A program made the translations under genes and the position numbers. The notes beneath the pieces are model-generated. The model made no database searches. It was given only the letters and a program-made list of their open reading frames with translations, and had not been told where the DNA came from. From Aminobacter sp. J41 (GTDB lineage: Bacteria; Pseudomonadota; Alphaproteobacteria; Rhizobiales; Rhizobiaceae), in contig NZ_JAGL01000001.1 in the NCBI RefSeq assembly GCF_000526635.1, positions 124,001 through 188,000 of the forward strand: 64,000 nucleotides of DNA, read 5' to 3'. This document shows, in pieces, positions 1 through 8,621 of the stretch (within the stretch, counting starts at the first letter, position 1; every line of letters begins with the position of its first letter).

Positions 1-1
1 C

Positions 2-604
2 CACGCGATGACCGCCTCCGAGATGTTCGGTGTTCCGGTCGAGGGCATGCCGAGCGAGGTGCGCCGCCGCGCCAAGGCGATCAATTTCGGCATCATCTAC
101 GGCATCTCGGCCTTCGGCCTTGCCAACCAGCTGTCGATCCCGCGCGAGGAAGCCGGCGCCTACATCCGCAAGTATTTCGAGCGGTTCCCCGGCATCCGCG
201 ACTACATGGAAGCCACCAAGGCAACGGCGCGCGACAAGGGCTATGTCGAGACCATCTTCGGCCGCCGCGCGAATTATCCTGAAATCCGCTCGCCGAACCC
301 GTCGATCCGCGCCTTCAACGAGCGCGCGGCAATCAACGCGCCGATCCAGGGCTCGGCCGCCGACATCATCCGCCGCGCCATGATCCGCATGGAGGACGCG
401 CTGGAACAGGCGGGGCTCACCCAAACCCGCATGTTGCTTCAGGTGCACGACGAACTCATCTTCGAGGCGCCGGAAGCAGAAGTCGAAGCCGCCATCCCCG
501 TCATCCGCAAGGTGATGGAAAATGCGGCAATGCCGGCGGTAGCGATGAAAGTCCCGCTGCATGTCGACGCACGCGCGGCAAGAAATTGGGACGAAGCGCA
601 CTGA
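2..604 (+). CDS. polA: DNA polymerase I, C-terminal 200 residues (partial)
   Basis: This is the 3' end of a gene that starts before the window; the reading frame is open from base 2. Family A polymerases do repair synthesis and RNA-primer replacement. The fragment carries the O-helix/motif B (RRRAKAINFGIIYG, about residue 21 of the fragment) that binds the incoming nucleotide, and motif C (QVHDELIFE) whose His-Asp-Glu holds the catalytic metal. The fingers and palm therefore appear intact. The 5'-nuclease and 3'-exonuclease domains are outside the window. Identification is secure from the two motifs. Confidence 0.96.
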   Translation, partial: HAMTASEMFGVPVEGMPSEVRRRAKAINFGIIYGISAFGLANQLSIPREEAGAYIRKYFERFPGIRDYMEATKATARDKGYVETIFGRRANYPEIRSPNPSIRAFNERAAINAPIQGSAADIIRRAMIRMEDALEQAGLTQTRMLLQVHDELIFEAPEAEVEAAIPVIRKVMENAAMPAVAMKVPLHVDARAARNWDEAH

Positions 605-624
605 ATTAGCGGAAGTTATTTTAC

Positions 625-639
625 TTAACGCGAAATTAA
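625..639. promoter_or_regulatory. Candidate CtrA-binding box
   Basis: The sequence is TTAA, seven bases (CGCGAAA), then TTAA, which matches the full CtrA consensus TTAA-N7-TTAA of alphaproteobacteria. It lies 48 bases upstream of the start chosen for the chemoreceptor gene. CtrA commonly activates motility and chemotaxis genes in this class. Function here is inferred from the match and position only. Confidence 0.55.
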
Positions 640-686
640 GCTGCAGTCGCCAAGTTCTCTCTACTAGTCCGCGGGGGAGAACACGG

Positions 687-2126
687 ATGAATGTTGCGGC
701 CATGCGTCTGCACGAGGATGCAGATGCACACTTGCACGACGCCAGTATCGCCGCCATCGGCGAGCGCGGCAGCCGCCTCGGCGTCGAGATCGCAGATCTT
801 GCCGGGCTGATCGAGGACGTCGGCGCATTGGGTCACCAGCAGATCCAGACGCTGCGCGACGTGGTCCGCTCGGCCCAGAGTTCCAAGGAAATCAACGCCC
901 AGCTGCAGTCTTCCATGCAGGAGGTCGGTGCGGCCGCATCGCAGACCCGCGCCGTGCTTCCCCAGAGCGCCGACACGGTCGCCGGCACGCTGGACGACGC
1001 CGTCTCCAACATGAAGGCGCTCAGCGACGGCGTCATGGGCTTTTCGGCGACGCTCGAGAAGGTGACCGAGACGATCAAGCGGGTGCGCGAGGTGTCCGCC
1101 TCGATTAACGAGATCGCGCGCGAGACTCAGCTTGTCGCCATCAATGCCTCGATCGAGGCCGCGCGGCTCGGCGACGCCGGCAAGGGCTTTGCCGTCATCG
1201 GCTCCGCACTTAAGGCGCTGGCCGATCAGGTCGGTGCCGCTGCCAAGCGTAACGAGGAAAGCCTGTCCGCGCTTCAGGTCACGCTCGGCGAACTCACCGA
1301 GAATGCCAATTCCAGCGTCGGCACCGCCGAGGCCGCCATCGCCGCATCAGGCCGCGCCAGCGACGCGACGCGCACGATCCAGTCGCTCGTCCAGACCGTC
1401 GAGGAGCTCGCCGACAACATCGACCTGATGGCCGAGCCGGTCCGCCGCAACATCGAGGCGGCCGACGAGCTGCGCGGGCACCTGCGCTCGATGGTTCAGG
1501 TCGCGAAGGAAAGCGACGCGAAGCTCACCACCGCCGGCGAACGCTCGCAAACCATCCTCGACATCTCCGAGGACTTCATCCTCTTCATCGCCAGCTCCGG
1601 CATCGAGATGCCGGACAGCAACCTGATCGAGATAGCAAAATTCAGGGCAGGCGAAATCGCCGCCCTGTTCGAGCAGGCGGTCGACGGCGGCCGCATCAGC
1701 ATGACGGACCTGTTCGACGAGAACTACCGGCCGGTGCCCGGCACCAACCCGGAGCAGGTGCTGACGCGCTTCACGCCCTTCACCGATGCGGTTCTGCCGG
1801 CGATCCAGGAGCCGGTGCTGCAGCTGGACGAGCGCATCGTCTTTTGCGCCGCCATCGACCGCAACGGGTACCTGCCGACGCACAACCTGATCTATTCGAA
1901 GCCGCAGAGCAGCGATCCGGTCTGGAACGCCGCCAACTGCCGCAATCGCCGCATGTTCAAGGATCGCACGGGCCTGGGCGCCGGGCGCAACACGCGCCCG
2001 TTCCTGCTGCAGACCTACCGCCGCGACATGGGCGGCGGCAATTTCGTGCTGATGAAGGACGTGTCGGCGCCGATCTTCGTCAAGGGCCGCCACTGGGGCG
2101 GCTTCCGGATCGGCTACCGCGTCTGA
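687..2126 (+). CDS. Soluble methyl-accepting chemotaxis protein with C-terminal sensor
   Basis: A cytoplasmic chemoreceptor of 479 residues with no membrane segment or HAMP domain. The MCP signalling hairpin tip is seen in the first half (IARETQLVAINASIEAARLG followed by GKGFAVI). It is followed by a C-terminal region of about 170 residues with DRNGYLPTHN and GGGNFVLMKDVSAPI motifs. That region recurs in alphaproteobacterial receptors and is probably a PAS/Cache-like sensor, so the order is signalling domain first and sensor last. The ATG at 687 was chosen because GGGGGAGA lies about 7 bases upstream; the frame is open further 5' but overlaps polA. The ligand is not predictable. Its stop lies one base from the rpe stop (convergent genes). 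Confidence 0.88.
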   Translation: MNVAAMRLHEDADAHLHDASIAAIGERGSRLGVEIADLAGLIEDVGALGHQQIQTLRDVVRSAQSSKEINAQLQSSMQEVGAAASQTRAVLPQSADTVAGTLDDAVSNMKALSDGVMGFSATLEKVTETIKRVREVSASINEIARETQLVAINASIEAARLGDAGKGFAVIGSALKALADQVGAAAKRNEESLSALQVTLGELTENANSSVGTAEAAIAASGRASDATRTIQSLVQTVEELADNIDLMAEPVRRNIEAADELRGHLRSMVQVAKESDAKLTTAGERSQTILDISEDFILFIASSGIEMPDSNLIEIAKFRAGEIAALFEQAVDGGRISMTDLFDENYRPVPGTNPEQVLTRFTPFTDAVLPAIQEPVLQLDERIVFCAAIDRNGYLPTHNLIYSKPQSSDPVWNAANCRNRRMFKDRTGLGAGRNTRPFLLQTYRRDMGGGNFVLMKDVSAPIFVKGRHWGGFRIGYRV

Positions 2127-2127
2127 C

Positions 2128-2811
2128 TTAGACGGCGCGTCCCGAGGCGAGGTCCGCCGCGTTGCGGATCGCCTCGATATTGCGCGCATAGGCTTCCTGC
2201 GAATTGCCCTTGAAGACGGCCGAGCCGGCGACGAGCACATTGGCGCCGGCAGCCGCCACCAGCGGCGCCGTTTCGGGCGTCACACCGCCGTCGATCTCGA
2301 TGTCGATCGGCCGGTCGCCGATCATCGCCTTCACGCGACGCACCTTCTCCACCACGGACGGAATGAACGCCTGACCGCCGAAGCCCGGGTTCACCGTCAT
2401 CAGCAGCACGAGGTCAAGGCGGTCGAGCACGTATTCGATCACCGATTCCGGCGTCGACGGGTTGAGCGACACGCCGGCCTTCTTGCCGAGCGCCTTGATC
2501 GCCTGCAGCGAGCGGTCGAGGTGCGGGCCAGCCTCGGCATGGACCGTGATGATATCGCAGCCGGCATCGGCGAAGGCCGCCAGATACGGGTCCGCCGGCG
2601 CGATCATCAGGTGGCAGTCGAACACCTTGTCGGTGCGGTTGCGGATCGACTTGATGATCTGCGGGCCGAAGGTGATGTTCGGCACAAAATGGCCGTCCAT
2701 GACATCCAGATGGATCCAGTCCGCGCCGGCGGCGGCGACGGTCTCGACTTCCTCGCCAAGGCGGGAAAAGTCGGCGGAAAGGACGGATGGCGCGATGATG
2801 GTTCCGGTCAT
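2128..2811 (-). CDS. rpe: Ribulose-phosphate 3-epimerase
   Basis: Interconverts D-ribulose 5-phosphate and D-xylulose 5-phosphate in the pentose phosphate pathway; cytoplasmic. The 227-residue protein has the family features in order: N-terminal [10 protein letters not shown], the metal-binding [11 protein letters not shown] segment, [12 protein letters not shown], and IEIDGG near the C-terminus. Length is normal. It lies downstream of, and on the same strand as, the sugar-utilisation operon that ends at 2884, with a 72-base gap. That gap holds a stable hairpin overlapping the start region, described separately. Identification is firm. Confidence 0.97.
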   Translation of the reverse strand: MTGTIIAPSVLSADFSRLGEEVETVAAAGADWIHLDVMDGHFVPNITFGPQIIKSIRNRTDKVFDCHLMIAPADPYLAAFADAGCDIITVHAEAGPHLDRSLQAIKALGKKAGVSLNPSTPESVIEYVLDRLDLVLLMTVNPGFGGQAFIPSVVEKVRRVKAMIGDRPIDIEIDGGVTPETAPLVAAAGANVLVAGSAVFKGNSQEAYARNIEAIRNAADLASGRAV

Positions 2812-2838
2812 GGCGGGCAGCTCCTTGCTCTGCCCGCC
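2812..2838 (-). promoter_or_regulatory. Hairpin with the rpe ribosome-binding site in its loop
   Basis: Two perfect 9-base arms (2812-2820 and 2830-2838, GGCGGGCAG/CTGCCCGCC) enclose a 9-base loop. On the minus strand the loop contains AAGGAG, the likely Shine-Dalgarno of rpe. The proximal arm ends directly against the ATG at 2811. The hairpin would therefore sit on the initiation site. Translational control is an inference. Confidence 0.5.
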
Positions 2839-2883
2839 CGCCTAACGCGTGAGGCCGCGCTTGTCGAGAGCAGACTGGCGCGG

Positions 2884-3942
2884 CTATTCGATTCCCATCA
2901 TCTGGCGCAGCGCCTTGCGGTCGACACCGCTGTCGGCGAAGTCGTCGAAGGCCTTTTCTGTCACCTGGATCAGGTATGCCTCGATGAACGGCGCACCCTC
3001 TGCCGCACCCTGCTCGGGATGCTTGATGCAGCACTCCCATTCGAGCACCGCCCAGCGGTCGTAGCCGTACTGCGTCAGCTTCGAGAAAATGCCACCGAAG
3101 TCGACCTGTCCGTCGCCGAGCGAGCGGAAGCGGCCGGCGCGGTTCACCCAGCCCTGGTAGCCAGAATAGACGCCCTGGCGGCCCGTCGGGTTAAACTCGG
3201 CATCCTTCACGTGGAAGGCCGAAATCCGCTCGTGGTAGATGTCGATGAAGGCGAGATAGTCGAGCTGCTGCAGCAGGAAGTGCGAGGGATCGTAATTGAT
3301 CATGCAGCGCTTGTGACCGCCGACCGCGTCGAGGAACATCTCGAAGGTCGCGCCGTCGAACACGTCCTCGCCCGGATGGATCTCGAAGCCGACGTCGCAG
3401 CCTGCATCCTCATAGGCATCGAGGATCGGCTTCCAGCGGCGGCCAAGCTCGGCAAACGCCTCCTCGACCAGTCCGGCCGGGCGCTGCGGCCACGGGTAGA
3501 GATACGGGAAGGCGAGCGAGCCGGTGAACGACACCGAGCCCGACAGGCCGAGATTCTTCGAGGCCTTGGCGACCTTCATCATCTGGTCGACGGCCCATTC
3601 CTGCCGCGCCTTCGGATTGCCATGCACGCTCGCCGGCGCAAAGCCGTCGAATTGCGAGTCGTAGGCCGGATGCACAGCGACCAGCTGGCCCTGCAGGTGC
3701 GTCGACAGCTCGGTGATCTCGACGCCCGCGTCGGCGCAGATGCCCTTGATCTCGTCGCAGTAGGTTTTCGACGTCGCCGCCTTGTCGACGTCGAACAGCC
3801 GTGGGTCGAAGGTCGGGATCTGCACGCCCTTGTAGCCGAGGCCGGCAGCCCATTTCGTGATCGATGCGAGTGAATTGAACGGCGCCTCGTCGCCCGCGAA
3901 CTGCGCCAGGAAAATTCCGGGGCCCTTGATCTGTGTCGCCAT
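2884..3942 (-). CDS. Sugar phosphate isomerase/epimerase (TIM barrel)
   Basis: A 352-residue member of the xylose-isomerase-like TIM-barrel superfamily (AP endonuclease 2 fold). These are cytoplasmic, metal-dependent enzymes that isomerise or epimerise sugars, keto-sugars or inositol derivatives. Metal-ligand-type segments are visible (GFEIHPGEDVFDG, INYDPSHF, FHVKDAEFNP, VLEWECCI). The ATG at 3942 was chosen because GGAGGAAGG precedes it; the open frame continues upstream without a comparable site. It is the last gene of the sugar operon, 19 bases after the GH43 gene. The substrate is unknown, but context suggests a plant-derived glycoside or pentose derivative. Confidence 0.85.
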   Translation of the reverse strand: MATQIKGPGIFLAQFAGDEAPFNSLASITKWAAGLGYKGVQIPTFDPRLFDVDKAATSKTYCDEIKGICADAGVEITELSTHLQGQLVAVHPAYDSQFDGFAPASVHGNPKARQEWAVDQMMKVAKASKNLGLSGSVSFTGSLAFPYLYPWPQRPAGLVEEAFAELGRRWKPILDAYEDAGCDVGFEIHPGEDVFDGATFEMFLDAVGGHKRCMINYDPSHFLLQQLDYLAFIDIYHERISAFHVKDAEFNPTGRQGVYSGYQGWVNRAGRFRSLGDGQVDFGGIFSKLTQYGYDRWAVLEWECCIKHPEQGAAEGAPFIEAYLIQVTEKAFDDFADSGVDRKALRQMMGIE

Positions 3943-3961
3943 GAAATCCTTCCTCCAAAAA

Positions 3962-5593
3962 TCAGGCCGCGCCGGGCGCCAGCCTCTCATAGGTAAACCA
4001 GTCGAAGTCGGCATGCGCGCCGCGTCCTGATGTGTCGAACGCGGCCATTCCGATGAATGCTCCGGTGAAGGAGCCGTGCTCTCCCCGGCCACCTTCGTCA
4101 GAAATCACGCTCGCGTCCAGCACCCCGCCCGCCTGCTGCCACTCGCCATCCACTGCCGCGAAGTGGAAGGCGAGCTCTGCCCCGCGAACCTCGGCTGCAA
4201 GCCCCACCGGTCCATCACCCGGCAGCCGCACCGGCTCGGCCATCGGAAAGGTCAGACGCCCGTCCGGCCAGTCGCCGGGGCAGCTCATCACGGTGAGCAC
4301 CCGCCCGCTTAGCCGCGCATCATGGGTGATGGCGAGGAAATGAAACTTGTGGCGGTTGTAGTAGTGGACGATCCCCGCCGCCTGCTGGAAACTCGTTGGC
4401 GTAAACTCCACCACCGTCTCGGCGCGAAAGTCGAACGCGTCCTGCCGGCGCGCGACCAGCGCCTGCTCGAACCAGCTGCCGATCGACTCGCGCCCGTAGA
4501 GGCGCAGGTGCCCTGCCCTCGCCTCCAGCGAAAACAGCCGCTGCCATTCGGGAATGCGCAGCCACTGGAAGTCGAGCGGAAGCTTTGCCTCGTCGAAATC
4601 GTAGCGTTCGATGCGCGGCAGCGGCTTCGGCTCCGCCGCACCGCGCGGCGCGGGCACCTCGACGGCGGGCACCTGCCCGCCATGTTCGAGATAGAGCCAG
4701 CCGTCGTCCTTCCAGACGCATTTCTGGATCGCCGTCTCGCGCCCCAGGGGCGAGCGCCGCGTGCCGGGCAGCGGGCGCGAGCACAGATGCGTGTGGTAGA
4801 TTTCGCCCGCCGGCGTCACGACCAGCTGGCCGTGACCTGCGCGCTGCAGCACTGCCTCCGGCGCGTCCTTCGAGGTGATGAGATGCACGTTGGGGTGCAT
4901 CTCGTACGGCCCGGCAATGTTGCGCGAACGCGCCATCGTCACCGCATGGCCGTAGCCGGTGCCGCCCTCGGCGGTCGTCAGATAGTACCAGCCGTCGCGC
5001 TTGAAGAGATGCGGTCCCTCGACCAGCCCGAGCGGGCTTCCCTCGAAGATGTTGACCGCCTCACCGATCAGCCTGCCCGCGGCCGGATCGTATTCCTGCA
5101 GCAGGATGCCGGCAAAGGACGGATGCTTCGGCTGGCCGCCGACGCCAGAGGAAACATGGTTCCACAGCATGTTGAGGAACCATTTTTTCCCGTCGTCATC
5201 GTGGAACAGGGAGGGGTCGAAGCCCGACGAGTTCACATAGACGGGGTCCGACCATGGCCCTTCGACCGAAGGGGCCGTGACGATGTAGTTGTGCGTGTCC
5301 TTGAACGCGCCGTCGAGCCGCTTCACGTCCGTGTAGACCAGCCAGAACAGCCCGTCCGCATAGGACAGGCACGGCGCCCAGATGCCGCCGGAATCCGGGT
5401 TGCCGCGCATGTCGAGCTGGCTCTTGCGGTCGAGCGCACGCCCAACCAGCCGCCACTTCACCAGATCCCGCGAGTGGTGCAGCTGCACGCCCGGATACCA
5501 TTCGAAGGTCGAGGTGGCGATGTAGTAGTCGTCGCCAACCCGGCAGATCGACGGGTCCGGATTGAAGCCTCGCAGGATCGGGTTGCGGATCAT
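3962..5593 (-). CDS. Glycoside hydrolase family 43 enzyme (beta-xylosidase/arabinofuranosidase type)
   Basis: A 543-residue protein with an N-terminal five-bladed beta-propeller. The GH43 catalytic set can be placed as Asp13 (FNPDPS, general base), Asp126 (SGFDPS, pKa modulator) and Glu192 (LVEGPH, general acid). The C-terminal part from about residue 320 looks like the beta-sandwich that accompanies bacterial GH43 beta-xylosidases. There is no signal peptide, so it should act in the cytoplasm on short oligosaccharides brought in by the neighbouring ABC importer. Specificity between xylosides and arabinosides cannot be settled by eye. It lies 8 bases after the aldo-keto reductase gene. Confidence 0.9.
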   Translation of the reverse strand: MIRNPILRGFNPDPSICRVGDDYYIATSTFEWYPGVQLHHSRDLVKWRLVGRALDRKSQLDMRGNPDSGGIWAPCLSYADGLFWLVYTDVKRLDGAFKDTHNYIVTAPSVEGPWSDPVYVNSSGFDPSLFHDDDGKKWFLNMLWNHVSSGVGGQPKHPSFAGILLQEYDPAAGRLIGEAVNIFEGSPLGLVEGPHLFKRDGWYYLTTAEGGTGYGHAVTMARSRNIAGPYEMHPNVHLITSKDAPEAVLQRAGHGQLVVTPAGEIYHTHLCSRPLPGTRRSPLGRETAIQKCVWKDDGWLYLEHGGQVPAVEVPAPRGAAEPKPLPRIERYDFDEAKLPLDFQWLRIPEWQRLFSLEARAGHLRLYGRESIGSWFEQALVARRQDAFDFRAETVVEFTPTSFQQAAGIVHYYNRHKFHFLAITHDARLSGRVLTVMSCPGDWPDGRLTFPMAEPVRLPGDGPVGLAAEVRGAELAFHFAAVDGEWQQAGGVLDASVISDEGGRGEHGSFTGAFIGMAAFDTSGRGAHADFDWFTYERLAPGAA

Positions 5594-5601
5594 CTTGCTC
5601 C

Positions 5602-6648
5602 CTACTTCCTCGGCGGTCCCTTCCGCTCCGCGGATGCCGCCCAGATGTTGATGTTGGCGTCGCGCGCGTATCGGTCGATCTCGGCCAGTTCCTCGGCGCT
5701 GAATTCGCGGTTCGCCAGCGCCCCGACACAGTCCTCGACCTGGCCCGGCCGGCTTGCGCCGATCAGCGCCGTGGTGACGCGATTTTCCCGCAGCACCCAG
5801 GCCAGCGCCATCTGCGCCAGCGTCTGGCCGCGGCGCTTGGCGATTTCGTTGAGGGAGCGGATGTTGGCGATCGTCTCGTCGGTCAGGAATTCGGGCCGCA
5901 GCGACTTGCCCTTGGCCGCGCGCGCGTCCTCAGGCACGCCGTTCAAATACTTGTCGGTCAGCATGCCCTGCGCCAGCGGGGAGAACACGATCGAGCCGAT
6001 GCCGAGCTCGTCGAGCGTATCGAGGAGCCCGTCTTCCTCAACCCAGCGATTGATCATCGAATAGGACGGCTGGTGGATGAGGCACGGCGTCCCGAGTTCC
6101 TTCAGGATCGCCACCGCCTCGCGCGTGCGCTTCGAGTTGTAGGACGACAGGCCGACATAGAGCGCCTTGCCGGAGCGCACCGCGTGGTCAAGCGCCATTA
6201 TCGTCTCTTCGAGCGGCGTGTCGGGATCGAAACGGTGCGAATAGAAGATGTCGACATAGTCGAGCCCCATCCGCTTCAGGCTCTGGTCGAGCGAAGCGAG
6301 CAGATATTTCCGGCTGCCCCACTCGCCATACGGTCCCGGCCACATGTTGTAGCCGGCCTTTGTCGAGATGATCAGCTCGTCGCGATGGCCGGCGAAGTCG
6401 GTGCGCAGGATCTCGCCGAACGCGATCTCGGCAGAGCCCGGAGGCGGGCCGTAATTGTTGGCGAGGTCGAAGTGGGTGATGCCGAGATCGAACGCCTTGC
6501 GGCAGATGGCGCGCTTGGTCTGGTGCGGCGTGTCCTCGCCGAAATTGTGCCACAGGCCGAGGGAGATCGCCGGCAGCTTGAGGCCCGATCGCCCGCACCT
6601 GTTGTAGGTCATCGTGTCGTAGCGGTTGGCTGCTGGCTGGTAGGACAT
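5602..6648 (-). CDS. Aldo/keto reductase, YghZ (L-glyceraldehyde 3-phosphate reductase) type
   Basis: A cytoplasmic NADPH-dependent (beta/alpha)8 reductase of 348 residues. The catalytic tetrad of aldo-keto reductases is visible: Asp61 and Tyr66 (THFDLANNYG), Lys97 (ISTKAGY) and His138 (FYSHRFDP). The sequence around GPPPGSAE and the long N-terminus resemble the YghZ/Kvbeta-like subgroup. In this operon it may reduce an aldehyde or keto-sugar intermediate. It lies 38 bases downstream of the Gfo/Idh/MocA gene. The substrate is inferred only from context. Confidence 0.9.
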   Translation of the reverse strand: MSYQPAANRYDTMTYNRCGRSGLKLPAISLGLWHNFGEDTPHQTKRAICRKAFDLGITHFDLANNYGPPPGSAEIAFGEILRTDFAGHRDELIISTKAGYNMWPGPYGEWGSRKYLLASLDQSLKRMGLDYVDIFYSHRFDPDTPLEETIMALDHAVRSGKALYVGLSSYNSKRTREAVAILKELGTPCLIHQPSYSMINRWVEEDGLLDTLDELGIGSIVFSPLAQGMLTDKYLNGVPEDARAAKGKSLRPEFLTDETIANIRSLNEIAKRRGQTLAQMALAWVLRENRVTTALIGASRPGQVEDCVGALANREFSAEELAEIDRYARDANINIWAASAERKGPPRK

Positions 6649-6686
6649 GGACTTTCCTCTTCGATCTGACGAAGGCGTATTGGTAG

Positions 6687-7829
6687 CTAGTTGTGCCTCG
6701 CCAGCATAGCCTTCGCGTCCTTCGGCGCCAGCGCCTGCGGCCGCTCGCAGGTCGTCTCCATGTCGACGAACTTGCCCGTTTCGCCCGATTTTAGGATCCC
6801 GGTCATCACCTCAACCGCATGCAGCGCCAACTCTGCCGAGCAGCGGTGCGGCCGGTTCTCGATGATGCCGAGCGCCATGTCGGCAAGCCCGCAGGCGCGG
6901 TAGTTGGCCAGCATGCCAGACGGGTGCTGATGGTTCGGCATCGAGAACGGGTGCTCCCACTTCGGCAGCTTCTTTGCCGGCTCCACCTTGTCGGTTAGCC
7001 GCACCTCGCCGCCGAAAAAGTTCGGGTCCGGCACGAACACCGATCCCTCCTCGCCATAGAGTTCTATCGGCGCATGGCCGTGCTTCCAGACGTCCCAGCT
7101 GGCATTCAGCGTAATGACCGCGCCGTTGCGGAATTCGAGCAGCGCGTGGATCGTCGTCGGCGTGTTGACCCTGATCTTCTCGCCAAAGCGCGGCTGCGAG
7201 GTGATCGTGCGCTCGACCGCGGGCGTTGCCGTCAGCGCCGCCACCCGCGCCACCGGCCCGATCAGCTGGACGAGGTTGGTGATGTAGTAGGGCCCGATGT
7301 CGAGCACCGGACCCGCGCCCGGCTGGAAGAAGAAATCCGGGTTTGGATGCCAATGCTCCATGCCATGGCTCATCACCGTGCAGGTGCCGCTGGTGATCTT
7401 TCCGAGGCGGCCGCTGTCGATGATCGCGCGGACGAACTGGTGCGCGCCACCAAGGAACGTGTCGGGTGCCGAGCCGATCCTGAGCCCTTTAGCCGCCGCG
7501 CGCTGCGCAAGGTCCCTGCCCTCCTTGACCGAGAGCACGAACGGCTTTTCCGAGTAGACGTGTTTGCCGGCATCGAGCACCGCCTTCGACACCTCATAAT
7601 GCGCGGCCGGAATGGTGAGGTTGACGACGATGTCGATGTCGTCGGCGGCAAGCAGCCCCTCAACCGTCTCCGCCCGCACGCCGAACTCCTCCGCCCGCGC
7701 CTTCGCCACCTCCGGCACGAGATCGGCGCCTGCCCGCATCTCGATGCCCCGAAACAGCGGGCCGAACCTGAAATAGGCAGCCGAGATGTTGCCGCAGCCG
7801 ATCACGCCGACGCCGAGCTTCCTTCCCAT
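6687..7829 (-). CDS. Gfo/Idh/MocA family oxidoreductase
   Basis: A 380-residue NAD(P)-dependent dehydrogenase. The N-terminal Rossmann motif GVGVIGCGNISAAY (residues 6-19) binds the cofactor. The family EKP motif is present (HVYSEKPFVLS), with its lysine near residue 95, and DIGPYYITNL carries the second-domain active-site region. Relatives oxidise or reduce inositols, sugars or 3-keto-glycosides. It sits between the two TIM-barrel isomerase genes of the operon, a pairing common in 3-keto-sugar and inositol pathways. The exact substrate is unknown. Confidence 0.9.
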   Translation of the reverse strand: MGRKLGVGVIGCGNISAAYFRFGPLFRGIEMRAGADLVPEVAKARAEEFGVRAETVEGLLAADDIDIVVNLTIPAAHYEVSKAVLDAGKHVYSEKPFVLSVKEGRDLAQRAAAKGLRIGSAPDTFLGGAHQFVRAIIDSGRLGKITSGTCTVMSHGMEHWHPNPDFFFQPGAGPVLDIGPYYITNLVQLIGPVARVAALTATPAVERTITSQPRFGEKIRVNTPTTIHALLEFRNGAVITLNASWDVWKHGHAPIELYGEEGSVFVPDPNFFGGEVRLTDKVEPAKKLPKWEHPFSMPNHQHPSGMLANYRACGLADMALGIIENRPHRCSAELALHAVEVMTGILKSGETGKFVDMETTCERPQALAPKDAKAMLARHN

Positions 7830-7835
7830 CCGGAC

Positions 7836-8597
7836 CTACTCCTGAAACGCGCGAAGGGAAGCGATCGACCGGCGCGCGAACCGCGCGGCATCGCCCGGAT
7901 TGTCATGCTCGACGATTAAGTGCCTCGCCGGCGTCTTCGCCCTCAGCGACTCCAGTAGCCCCGGCCAGTCGACGGTGCCGTGGCCGACATCGGCCCAGCC
8001 GTCCTCGTCGGCGTTCTCGCCTGCGGGCGCGATGTCCTTGACGTGGACGGCGACGATGCGCGACCCGTAGCGGCCGATCCATTCGTTCGGATCGCTGCCG
8101 CCGCGTATCACCCAGGCGACGTCGATTTCCCAGCCAATACTCGGCGCTTCCTCGAGAATGATCTTCTGCGGGATCGTGCTATCGGCGAGCGAAACAAACT
8201 CAAAGTCGTGGTTGTGCCAGGCAAAGCCGAAGCCGGCATGGCGGCAGCGCTGGCCGACTGTCTCCAGCTTCCGCGCAAAGTCGCGCCAGCCCGCGGCATC
8301 GCCCGGCCGCTTCTCCGGCATCAGGAACGGGCAGACCATTGTGGTGATACCCAGCGTCTTCGCGATCTTCTCCGCCCCGGTAAAATCGCTCTCGAGCAGA
8401 TCGAGCGCAAAATGCCCGGTCGGCATTATCAGCCGGCTGCGGTCGAGAAGCTCGCGCAGCCGCGCCGGCTCGATGTCGGCATAAAGCGCGCCAAAACCCT
8501 CGACCTCGGCGTAGCCCGCCTCCGCCACCATGGCGAGGACCTCTTCCCAAGGTGTGAACTTGCGGGCGGAGTAGAGTTGGAAGGACCAGTTCATCAT
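7836..8597 (-). CDS. Second sugar phosphate isomerase/epimerase (TIM barrel)
   Basis: A 253-residue cytoplasmic xylose-isomerase-like TIM-barrel protein, shorter than the enzyme at 2884-3942 and only distantly similar. Conserved metal- and substrate-binding segments are seen (GFAWHNHDFEF, WEIDVAWVIRGG, VHVKDIAP, IVEHDNP). It lies 6 bases upstream of the Gfo/Idh/MocA start, so the two are probably translated together. Two isomerases in one operon suggest either two steps or two substrates. The substrate is not predictable. Confidence 0.87.
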   Translation of the reverse strand: MMNWSFQLYSARKFTPWEEVLAMVAEAGYAEVEGFGALYADIEPARLRELLDRSRLIMPTGHFALDLLESDFTGAEKIAKTLGITTMVCPFLMPEKRPGDAAGWRDFARKLETVGQRCRHAGFGFAWHNHDFEFVSLADSTIPQKIILEEAPSIGWEIDVAWVIRGGSDPNEWIGRYGSRIVAVHVKDIAPAGENADEDGWADVGHGTVDWPGLLESLRAKTPARHLIVEHDNPGDAARFARRSIASLRAFQE

Positions 8598-8621
8598 CTA
8601 AAATCCTGCAGGAATCCGGGT

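Noticed and set aside
561-686. N-terminal extension of the chemoreceptor frame
   Set aside because: It overlaps polA in another frame, covers the CtrA-type box, and lacks a ribosome site; the ATG at 687 has one.
4322-6064. Long plus-strand frame opposite GH43 and the aldo-keto reductase
   Set aside because: A GC-rich antisense shadow with Arg/Ala/Pro-biased composition and no recognisable domain.
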